Source: Irineochytrium annulatum (lineage: Eukaryota; Chytridiomycota; Chytridiomycetes; Chytridiales; Chytridiaceae). Taken from it: a stretch of 16,624 nucleotides of DNA. Below the pieces are notes generated by a model that did not search any database, was not told the origin of the DNA, and saw nothing but the letters and a program-made list of their open reading frames with translations. Shown here one piece after another: positions 1 to 8,463 of the stretch (position 1 is the stretch's first letter; every line of letters starts with the position of its first letter). The stretch lies in assembly GCA_027600665.1 (NCBI GenBank), contig JADGJL010000634.1:1-16624 (forward strand). The letters run 5' to 3'. Position numbers and translations under genes: made by a program.

Positions 1-1
1 G

Positions 2-325
2 ACCAGACCAGACATTATGCCAGCAATAGTGCAATTATCACGGTTTAACTCGGATCCATCGGAGGATCATTGGAACCTAGTTAAACACGTATTACGATAT
101 CTACGACAAACTATCGACTACGGAATTTGGTTCAAGAAAGATGGTAATCGACAGCCAGAAATATATGCCGATGCATCTTTCGCGTCAGAACAAGACGCGA
201 AATCACTTACGGGATACGTAGTGACCTACGCTGGTGGTCCATTAGCCTGGAGGAGCAAACGACAATCAGTTACGGCTATGCTCTTTAGATTGTTCAATAA
301 TATAATCGAGTTCCTTGAATTGTAA
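2..325 (+). pseudogene. Ty1/copia-type retrotransposon Pol fragment (RT end and start of RNase H)
   Basis: The frame is open from the window edge and begins TRPDI, the usual copia RT signature (TRPDI-A). It continues through a HW...VLRYLRQT-DYG segment, the conserved RT-to-RNase H connection, and then YADASFA, which holds the first RNase H catalytic aspartate. A GGPLAWRSKRQ-SVTA stretch follows, equivalent to the conserved 'W-S-K-Q-V' block. In intact elements this is followed directly by the (S/T)EAEY motif with the catalytic glutamate. Here the sequence changes at about position 280 to an unrelated tail (MLFRLFNN) and stops at 323-325. The rest of RNase H is therefore missing and the element cannot be active. 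The 5' part lies outside the window. Family assignment is firm; whether more of the element exists to the left is unknown. Confidence 0.88.
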
Positions 326-767
326 ATATAAATCCATCTGGAACTTAAAATCAGGCCAGTTAACTATAGCAGCATCGAAAATCGAATGGTCTTAAAAAAG
401 TTCATCCTTAGATTCAATTCCAGTCATGGTTGATAGTCCAGTATAAGTTTGTGTCTAAGTTGATCATCAGTGGCTGACGTCGGCAGTTCAATCCCTCCTT
501 GTTCCTTAATCCTTTTTCGCAGATCTTGTAGTAAATGACTTGATCTTCAATTCCTTAATGCAGATCAGGCTCGGGGCTCGTAACCTATTGCGAGGTATGC
601 GGTAAGGCACTCAATATGATCACTTCACTTCAATTGTGTCTTACTCAAATTCTCCCTGGCAAAAACTAATTGGCTAATTTCACTACACACTACACTTGAC
701 GTGAGGCAATATCAATTACTACAGACAAAATAATACATGATATATATAAAAACTAATAATCAAGAAT
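326..767. other. Non-coding AT-rich spacer, possible copia LTR relic
   Basis: No reading frame of note is present. The stretch lies between the broken RNase H and a 15-bp duplication ending in TTCCAACA, which resembles the 3' end of copia LTRs (these typically run from TGTTGG to CCAACA). It contains a TATA-like tract (about 739-750). I could not find a matching TGTTGG at the left end, so LTR identity is only a suggestion from position and from the right-hand end. Confidence 0.3.
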
Positions 768-797
768 TAATAAATTCCAACATAATAAATTCCAACA
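768..797. repeat. Perfect 15-bp tandem duplication, LTR-end-like
   Basis: The unit TAATAAATTCCAACA occurs twice, back to back, at 768-782 and 783-797. Read on the other strand each copy starts TGTTGGAATTTATTA, the form in which many Ty1/copia LTRs begin. The duplication separates the spacer from the gag-like relic. It could be a duplicated LTR end or simple replication slippage. Confidence 0.85.
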
Positions 798-1414
798 ACT
801 GCGGACTCTGCGTGGTTTAATGAGATCCTTGAATGATCTAACGACCATGACTGTTGGGGGCTTCCAGGAATACATGAAACGCCTTGACGAGCAAATTGGT
901 AGCCATGAAGGCGTATCAGTCGACCAGAGTACCTCAGTTTGAGTTTCCACCCTCGAAACCCCTGTGCCTCCGGGAATGACCTGGCTCGATGTCTATCAGA
1001 TAGTCGAGTCAGAGGTCTATAATGACCAACGGAATCGACTGAAAAAAAACGATTATACAATCAACGATTATGATGGATCTACCGGATACCGAGGCATTTG
1101 CTATCTTGAAGCATGAATATGGGTTTTGCGGTAGCAAGTCGAATGTGAATATAAGAGAGTTGCAGGATGCTTTGCACCAACTCCTTGACCGGTGGATTTC
1201 ATTGCATGGCATGAGTTTTAAAATATCAAGCGGTCAACCGGCGAATACTGTTATGGCTTATAAGCCGACACGTGACTATAAGGGCAAAGCCCAGGTGACT
1301 CCCGTCGCAAATGTCGCTGGAGAAAATGACCGCTCTTAGCGACCGTCATGGGACAAAATGAAGACCGCTATCCGGTGCGATAAACACCAAGGATGGGGTA
1401 TGGCCCAGTGATGT
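798..1414 (+). pseudogene. Gag-like relic of a copia-type element
   Basis: Several short open segments in shifting frames follow each other. The first (about 798-941) encodes LNDLTTMTVGGFQEYMKRLD, which has the shape of the UBN2/copia Gag pattern (L..L.M...-F-EY...-L), and ends in a stop at 939-941. In the same frame a segment with PPGMTWLDVYQIVESE..ND and then RNRL resembles the later 'L..EE-R' part of Gag. A frame change leads to an open segment at 1070-1339 (AFAILKHEYG..., IRELQDALHQL). After its stop, the frame starting near 1340 reads C-D-K-H-Q-G-W-G-M-A-Q-stop-C at 1376-1414, a possible worn zinc knuckle in which the second Cys and the His are lost. The assignment rests on pattern and on the neighbouring Pol fragment, not on strong similarity. 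Confidence 0.35.
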
Positions 1415-1591
1415 TAAACAATAGCTTAACTAAAGCAACTCTTGCAATAAATAGGTCACCATAATGCTGACCGATGTTATCTGAAAGGAGGATCAGATCT
1501 ACTGCTCAAAGAAGAAGATCGAACTCTTTAAATAAATGCAAAGTTGTAAAGACTCAGAAGAAAGGGGCGATCCAGACGAACCAGTTGCTGA

Positions 1592-1852
1592 ATGTTAGCA
1601 AGGAAGACCTTCGGGGCGATTAGTGATACCTTTAATGTCCGAATGGCGGAGAATTCGAAGGCATTAGTCGTTGCAAAGAAACCTGAAGCGGCTGTTACAA
1701 CATCTGCTGGTCATACCGAACATTCACCTACTCGTTTTGGGTTTCGAGCAAACGTATCGATGAGCCTACAAATGGACGAACTTGATGGGAGGATTTTTAT
1801 AGCTTATAAAGCTCGAGAACCCCTCAATGTTTCATTTCGTCCAACTCCTTGA
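1592..1852 (+). other. Unrecognised 86-codon open frame, possibly retroelement-derived
   Basis: This ATG-started frame is open for 86 codons in otherwise stop-rich DNA, just 3' of the gag-like relic and on the same strand. In copia elements the protease would lie here. I see no D-S/T-G protease active site and no other motif, so I do not assign a function. It may be chance or a decayed piece between gag and integrase. Confidence 0.15.
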
Positions 1853-2757
1853 TCAATAGATATCCATGAGCGGACGCTGAGGCTGCCAGCCTATCAAACT
1901 CCCGAATACCTCGCATTGACGGACAATCGAAGTACAATGGAATATTCGGCGTTGTAGGCGTTACCGGGCGTAGTCATGAGTATATTAAGCACAACTGGAA
2001 AGAACAAAGAATACAACAGCCCACACCATTGCCATCTCTCCAATTATCACCATTTCTACGAGATCAGCACGCAGGTCAGTGTTAGAGCGAATTCCTGCTG
2101 TTACAACATGGGTTACCTGGAAAGCACATATCCCACTCATAATCACGTTTTTAAGTGCTTGTGGGTCGCAGTAATCATGTTTTACCCTTTGTTGTAGGCA
2201 TCTCAAGCTACGACCATTTACATCTCTCCCACCCATCTCACCCACAACCGTGCACATGCACATGAGATAAAGAGTTGAGAAAGTCATTTAAGGATACTTA
2301 TATGATGCTAGTAGGCCACGCACTGAGCCCTAGTTGGTTAACCTCTTTATTGAAAGCACGAATTACTCTATGCGCAATCATGATTTCGCTTCTTGCACTC
2401 TGCCTAGCTAGTTTAAATACGAAGTAAGGTGAAGTGCATGCTTGGCGTCAACATTTAATTTAACTAAATATTATGACTTGCATGTAAGCGGTGAAGGGAA
2501 TGAACATGAAGACTTTAATGCAGCACCATCTCGAGATACGAGAAAACACATCAACACAACGTAACACAGTTAAGAATAAGATGACAGATAAAAGGGAAGC
2601 AAATTACGAGGACTGTAGCCAAAGCTGCAAAGTTAAATCGGATTACGACAAACAAAAGTACTTGCACGTAGACAACCGAGCACTGCTATTTGAAACTCGC
2701 TGCGTTGGAAAGAGGAGGCTATGAACAGGTAAATTTCCGCGACAGCAGACCTTAACT
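1853..2757. other. Spacer without a supported gene
   Basis: Only short frames occur on either strand (for example around 1976-2287 and 2491-2724). They overlap in opposite directions and show no recognisable motif or splice structure. No tRNA-like fold, long repeat or terminal inverted repeat was seen. Confidence 0.5.
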
Positions 2758-5063
2758 CTATTCCTCATTCAACAAATTATTCTCCTCAAGTACTTCGTTC
2801 AGGACAAAGTGAAGACGCTCCTCCACGTCCACGTTGTTGCTGGCGGTTGTAAGCTTGTCCAAGTCTTCGGCGCTGCAGAACGACAGCATCTGAAACCAAA
2901 TCAGCCTCCGAATCGCATTGGAATACAAAATGTTGGCAATACTTCGTAACCCTTCTTGTTGAAAACAGCCAATTTTCAATGCGGTCACGATCAATGCCAT
3001 TGACAATCTTGGACAACGGAAGACACTCGTATTGCTGCCCTTCTGGATTATCCTGCAGAACTTGCTTGTTGAGCATCACCAAGCCGTTGCCAAGCACCGT
3101 CTCAACCCAACTTCTTCGTCAAAGGACCATCACAAACTCCATGCAGGCACCATCATCTTCTCACCATCCTTTCAACGACGAAGTCCGTTTGAACTTCCGT
3201 CTAACATATTAACCAAATGTTATGTAGGTTCTGCGATGTACCTGGTGAAAGAAAAACAACCGCTCCATAGCTTGATCCGCCGCTTCCAAGTCCTTCTTCA
3301 CCAGCTCCGCAATTGGCCTTGATTAAAAATGAGTAAGCGCTCAGAGAACTTATCATCATACAAACATACCTTCCCACAAGGAAAAGATCCCTAACGTGCC
3401 CGTGACCGAAAATGCCCCAAGGAACGAACTCCGGCGAGTCCGCAATCACATACATGAGTGTAAAAATCATTTCGTTAACCCATTTGCTTGCTTGCGGAGA
3501 GCCGCCAGCCGCTTCATAAACCTCTTAGCGACAAAGGCCTGGTCCGAGTCCGTCCAGCCGCTGGTGCGCTCCTCGTTTATCGCCTTTGCCCGACGATAGC
3601 ACTGGCTATGCATTTCCTGTAAACGGTCCTCCCCGGGCATGGCGTTGTTCTGCTTATGGATCTTTATGAACTCAACACTCAACACTCGGGCCTCTTCATA
3701 ACAATTTAGTATTTGGCTTAACTCCTGACACTTTCTTTTTAACTTCTCATCGCGTTCCGCAGGTAAAGTGGTAGCCCGACACTTTGCGGGGCTTGAAGGC
3801 AACCAACCATTGTCTTCAGTAAGTACTGCACATTCTCCGTTTTGCGTGCAGCCGGCTTCCCAACTGGATTTCGGCCAGACTTTGTTGTGTTCTTTCGAGC
3901 CACCAACTTCGCGTTCATCTGCTCTTTTTCAAATTCATTTTACGTGATATGATCGGACCAACAAACCTTTTGACTTCTTGGTCGCGAAATCCTCCTCCTC
4001 CTCCTCCTCGAAGTTCTCCAAGCCAAACGTCCTGTTCATGATCCTTGCCGGAATCCCTCGCCATCGCCATTGTAACCATCGTCCCCGTCGAACTATCAAT
4101 TCCCGCTTCAGGGGCGCGTTCAACTTTGCGGGTTGTTTTAAGCTTGCAATGCGGCTCCGGCTTGCGCCGCCTGGCTGATGGACAGCGACTTTCGACATTT
4201 CCACGATCTTCCTCCTGTGCACGATCAGCGGCTCGTGGTCGGATTCATCGAGATCCAGCCAGCGCGTGCATCAGACGCCCATGAAATCCTCCCCGCATTA
4301 TCGGCTGCTGGGGCCGCTCAAAGTTGTCGTCGAACATGTTTGTCAGCAGGTCCACTACTGGCATCGGCGATGGGGCGACGTTGCGGAACTTAGGTTCTTG
4401 CCCAAAGAGATGTCATCATCAGACTTGTAGTCCTCGTCAACTCGCACGTGTCTTTGAGGCACTCACAGCCTGCGTAGCGAATGGCATCGTGAATATGAAA
4501 AAACATGCATAAAGTGAACGTAACAATGCATACATTTTTGGTACCTCCCATTTTCATCCCGCCGCCGCCGCCGGTGTCGACATTTTCGAGGCTCGTCATT
4601 AGCACCCTTGACTTAGATGATAAATTCCTGCTTGCCTGTTAACCTCAGGCATCAATAAAACACATGCGATGTGAATTTCGCCGTTGACTGCGTTCCTCGA
4701 CGTGTCCTCCTCGAAGTTGGGCCCATACTGTCCGCACCAATGATACCATGCCGGTCTGCACCCGGCGACAGGACAGCGGTAGTTTGGCTTCGTCATGGGC
4801 CGGAGACTACACAGGCTGCCGACCTCAGGAGCGTTCGCACGAGATGCGGTCTCCGGCGCGTCAGTACAGGCCGTCGTGTGTTGCATCGTGGGCAGAGCAG
4901 GTGGCGAAGTGATGGGTGAAATTGGTCCGTTCTCGCCAGACGCAAGCTCATCAATGTCGACGGAATCCTCCGCGATCAGATCCGACTCGTGCTTGCCCGA
5001 GAAGTCGATGAACCACGATTGTGCAGACTCATCAGGAGGAGGGTCTGACGACTCCACGCTCAT
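2758..5063 (-). pseudogene. Decayed multi-exon gene, family not recognised
   Basis: Protein-like segments follow one another on the minus strand but in different frames. (1) 5063 to 4599: starts ATG with MSVESSDPPPDESAQ, acidic and Ser/Pro-rich, with a Cys-rich patch (YRCPVAGCRPAWYHWCGQYG). (2) About 4402-4245: VVDLLTNMFDDNFERPQQP. (3) About 4249-3935: basic, ending in a Glu run (the CCT repeat at 3991-4008) and KKSKGLLVRSYHVK. (4) 3802-3467: helical and charged (RDEKLKRKCQELSQILNCYE). (5) About 3486-3370, joined over a 52-bp intron to 3317-3242: VRDLFLVGRPIAELVKKDLE. (6) 3100-2758: SWVETVLGNGLVMLNKQ, ending ENNLLNEE. Changes of frame near 4400, 4250, 3486 and 3160-3120 (a TGA before the SWVETV segment) are not explained by good splice sites, so I call it a pseudogene. 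A further frame at 5214-5083 (MADIESILQM) may be an older N-terminus. Undetected introns or assembly indels remain possible. Confidence 0.5.
3318..3369 (-). other. 52-bp intron inside the decayed minus-strand gene
   Basis: On the minus strand the donor is GTATGT and the acceptor end is AATCAAG, with CTTACTC as a possible branch site. Removal joins GTG GGA AG to G CCA ATT and yields the continuous helix-like peptide VRDLFLVGRPIAELVKKDLE. That continuity is good evidence that this was once a spliced cellular gene. A second candidate (3201-3241, 41 bp, GTACAT...TTAG) would follow directly after HQ, but it is short and its downstream exon soon meets a stop. Confidence 0.6.
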
Positions 5064-6139
5064 GACGTCTTGCCGCACCGTCGTGGTATGGCACCGGGGT
5101 CAAGGGACGACGATCGGGTGGAGCATGGATGTGCGGGTGGCGAGCTCGAAAAGAACCGGACAGGCTCGGGATCTGGCTTGGGATCATTTGGAGGATGGAC
5201 TCGATGTCGGCCATGTGACGGTGAGCGACGAAAAGATCGCGGGATGATAGCGGATGACTGATCCTACCTGTTTTCCGCGCTGGGCAGCTCGACTGTCTCC
5301 CTCAACTGTCTCCCTCGACTTTCTGCCGATGCTTTCCGAACAATTGTTTCATACTTTGTTTTGTTGTGTAGTCGCTAAATATCATGCACCTTTTACACTG
5401 TTAGAATACACATGTTGTGTGCAGTAATGCACAGTGAACATAATACACAGTAGCTCACGCTATTTGACTTATAGTGAATGTGTCGTTGGAAGGCGGTCAA
5501 ACTACGCAGAGCAGCCTTTAGTGTCCGAAAGAGCAACGAACAGACATTAGTGCCCGAAATAGCGAACCAAGGAGAGGAAAGTATGAACACCAAATTGGTA
5601 AAACATCTGCCCACAAATTCAGTATACAAAATTCATGGCAGCACTGTTTCCACAAATACTTTATTTCCCTTTCACAAATATTCCAATTGGTTGTTAAGCG
5701 TCTAATAAATGCTTGACAGGACTTTCGCTGGGACGAGCGATTTAGTGAGCAAAGCAAAGAATGCAAGCGTGCGGAGCAAACCGATTTTGTCAATCGCAGC
5801 AAACCATACCCACGGGTCCTGTGCACACGATTACCATGGGTGCTACCTCACTGCCTGGGAAGCCTCGAGCGCCAGCCCACGGAACGCGGGATCGTCTAGT
5901 TCGCATTCCGCGTTTATGGGGCGACCGCCGCGGAACCCAGGGCTGGTGGCGCTGGGCGGTTGCACCAAACCATTAGCCAACGCCGCCAAACAGCGCCGAG
6001 AGCCACGATACAACGCCTTGACCGCTCTGGAAAGTCGCCTCTATACCTTTTTTAAGGGAGCAACGGGAGCAATTCCTTTATATGATATGTATCGTTGTTC
6101 GCCGTTCAAATGCACAACGTAAGTATCGTTGGAGAGCAA
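5064..6139. other. Spacer between two divergent gene relics
   Basis: This stretch would have held both promoters. Open frames at 5478-5705 and 5709-6122 (plus) and 5393-5826 (minus) overlap each other, and I see no domain in them. A short imperfect tandem repeat lies at 5290-5315. A GTAAGT hexamer at 6119-6124 looks like a splice donor, but no matching acceptor in a sensible frame was found. Confidence 0.4.
5290..5320. repeat. 13-bp tandem repeat, two and a third units
   Basis: The unit C(G/A)ACTGTCTCCCT appears at 5290-5302 and 5303-5315, followed by a partial third copy (CGACT). It lies upstream of both relic genes. No function is suggested. Confidence 0.75.
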
Positions 6140-7241
6140 ATGCATAAGGTGCCTGCTCCGGCGCGCCCCGTTGACGATGAGTTCCCCGAGTTGCCGCCTC
6201 CGGTTGAAGTCGACGATGACGCCGTGATGACGACCACGCACTGGGACAAGGACATGAGTGCCATCACGGGCATGTCAGGCCTTCCTTGCATTGCTGAAGG
6301 ATGGCAACGCTGCGCGTTAGATCGCGGCGGAGGACATGGGAAGCCATCGGAAGGACAAGTCAAACAAGGCCACTTGGGTTAAAGAGTATGAGGAAGGGCA
6401 GCAATTGCTTTCTATTATTCCGCCTGAAGCTGATCTTGTCACATGCAACAGGAACACTTGAAGAACGAGCACAGCCCTCTTCGCTATTGGAACACCATCG
6501 AGAGCAATTAGAACAGCCTCCTTCGCTCATACGGAGTGGGGCGCGATATCAAGTGGAAAACGGGTGAGGGACTGGAGGATGGCGAGCAACATTTGATGGA
6601 TGATGATGAAAAGGAGAAGTGGCACAAGGACTGGCGGGCGCGGACTCTGATATGCCAGGTAAGGGATTATTACAAGCTTACTCGTATATTTCAAAAGGAC
6701 TACGACGCTCTCGACGACGTTTTCGGCGACGCTGGCGACCGACATGTGTCGTGGCGACGGGGTTGTCTGCGCGCGAACTGCACGCATCCGTCGCCGTCCG
6801 GACGCAGCCGGCGCTTAAGGTCGACAGCAAGGACACCCTTGCGCCGCCAGTCTCTGAACAGCGACGCGGGCCGCATGAACAAAAGGGCCTAGGATGAGGA
6901 TGAGGAGAAAGAAGGATTGGGAAAAGGAGAAGAACAAGCTCGCGGAGGTTGGCGCGATCATCCTCGCGATGCGAGAAAAGGAGGAGGTAGAGGGCACGCG
7001 TCGAGGAGAGCAGCTTGAGATTGAGGCGAGGCGTCTACAGCAGCACTATGCAAGGGACCGAGCTCTAAAGGAGAAGGAGAACCGGAGGGGGAGCGCCGGA
7101 CGGCGGTGGAGGAGGGAAAGCTCGGGTTGATTGTCCATGGCAAAGAAGGCAGTTGCCGTGGAGATGGTGGCTGCGACCGAACACTTTAAGACGGCGGCCG
7201 GGTATTCAAAGGAGGAGGCCTGGAACTTGGCCAACAAATAG
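6140..7241 (+). pseudogene. Decayed Myb/SANT (trihelix)-like DNA-binding protein with coiled-coil tail
   Basis: Start ATG at 6140. The first frame gives an acidic Pro-rich leader and THWDKDMSAITGM...GWQRCALDRGGGHGK. After a shift near 6340-6380 the next frame gives KATWVKEYEEGQQLL, ending at a stop (6459-6461). A second shift leads to LKNEHSPLRYWNTIESN, an in-frame TAG (6509-6511) and DDDEKEKWHKDWRARTLI. A charged coiled coil follows from 6894 in another frame (KDWEKEKNKLAEVGAIILAM), a TGA at 7128-7130, and the tail GYSKEEAWNLANK with its stop at 7239-7241. Order, Trp spacing (HW, GWQ, TWV), basic linker and coiled-coil tail match the trihelix/SANT-like family found in fungi and in accessory ORFs of some DNA transposons. 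At least two frame changes and two internal stops show decay. The first part could conceivably be spliced, but no good signals were found at the frame changes. Confidence 0.55.
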
Positions 7242-8028
7242 GATTTACCCTGTTCTTCCCCTTTGAACATTGTATTTATTGGGCTTGCATCTTTCTCTTT
7301 AATGAACATAGCGCCTGTTCATATATGTGCTTTTACCTATTTAGTTTTTTGTTAACAAAATATTTCTCTATTTATCTCATCATCCGCTACTTCTTTTCTT
7401 AGACCGAATCGCACAGCTTCATGATGTTCTTTATTAAATACTGTCAGGCGGAACGCAGTATCACATATATGTTAGTATGCATATAAGTTTGATACGCCAT
7501 AATCAATAAGAGGTGATGCGGCACTAAACTTCCAAAATGCTCCCATCCGATAGGAATCACTCTCATTCCTTGGAAAGAGCAACACCAATGGGTTATTGGT
7601 GGAATAGAGCCGAAATCCTCAAGTATAGCGAAAGTAGGGAGATTCAGCGAGCGTTGTCCGACGCGAGCAAAGGACCCACCCGCCTATACAGTTGGTGAAA
7701 TCCACAGGATCCTCCGAAGATCCTGACAAAGGTGTTGTTCGCCCATCATAGTTGCTATTGAACCCGATGAACTCTCCAAGGGATCTTCCAACTTTGGAGA
7801 AACGCAATCACTGACCTGATCTTACATGAAACTACCGTTAACCTGATATAAAGCAATGGAAAACACAATGAAAGATGAGTGCGTGAGACAGCCAGTCAAA
7901 CTTACATTTGTGGAGAAACAAACAATCCTTCACCGCTATGTTCATTTGTTTATCACTGTACTTCGATCCCGGCCGCGCCCACATTTCCTTAGTCAACAAC
8001 CTCTATTGTGTAGGTTGAACTCGCTATT
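7242..8028. other. AT-rich spacer without a supported gene
   Basis: The region from 7260 to 7480 is strongly AT-rich. A short plus-strand frame starting near 7537 (MLPSDRNHSHSLERATP, ending about 7701) and a minus-strand frame at 7619-7807 overlap in opposite directions. Neither has a recognisable domain, and I cannot tell whether either is a worn exon. Confidence 0.4.
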
Positions 8029-8120
8029 TTGGTAAAATTGCTAATGACCAAAAAAAGAAATCAAAAAAAATTAAAAAAATAAAAAATAAAGAGAATAAAA
8101 AATGAAGAAAATATAAAATT
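8029..8120. repeat. A-rich low-complexity tract
   Basis: About 90 bp consist mainly of A runs broken by single T and G residues, most dense at 8048-8102. It lies at the visible switch from AT-richer relic-bearing DNA on the left to GC-rich coding DNA on the right. It may be a nucleosome-poor promoter tract for the gene at 8464 or the remains of a poly(A) tail from an inserted element. Confidence 0.75.
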
Positions 8121-8463
8121 GAAAAGCAGTGGCCAAGTTACGGAATGTAACAAGAACAGAAAGCGGTTACCTTGAACATTGTAAATCTGGCGGTCTTCCA
8201 ACAGGTCGCTGCTCCGCTGGAATCATTTTTGTTCCAGCTGTTCTCGTCCTGGATTCATTGACCGGAAGCGGAAGATGGTTTTCGCCTCGGGACACTGGAA
8301 ATAACGGTGTCTCGGAGCAGCACTTGAATCCGTATCATCCTGGCTGCCAGCAGGAGCGGACGACGGCTTTCAGCCTACGACGATCCGAGGACTACCATCT
8401 ACATACGCGTCACCATCCGCCCCGCGCGAGAGCCACGGGACGATCAGAGAACACCCGGAACCG
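8121..8463 (+). promoter_or_regulatory. Probable promoter and 5' leader of the membrane-protein gene
   Basis: The frame of the downstream gene is open from just after a TAA at 8302-8304, but the first ATG in it is at 8464, so I place translation start there. Upstream of 8302 all frames lack an ATG that leads into the gene. An unseen 5' exon cannot be excluded, because the open stretch 8305-8463 has codon composition similar to the CDS. No TATA box was evident. Confidence 0.4.

Noticed and set aside
1985..2287. 100-codon minus-strand frame with hydrophobic C-terminus
   Set aside because: Overlaps a plus-strand frame of similar quality in stop-poor spacer DNA; no signal peptide and no motif.
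3991..4008. CCT repeat as a microsatellite of interest
   Set aside because: It is explained as the Glu run of the decayed minus-strand gene and is short.
4795..5247. 150-codon plus-strand frame opposite the decayed gene
   Set aside because: It is the antisense of the MSVESS segment, which has the more protein-like composition; no motif in the plus frame.
5709..6122. 137-codon plus-strand frame upstream of the SANT-like relic
   Set aside because: No domain, overlapping minus-strand frame, and no convincing splice into the relic despite a GTAAGT at 6119.
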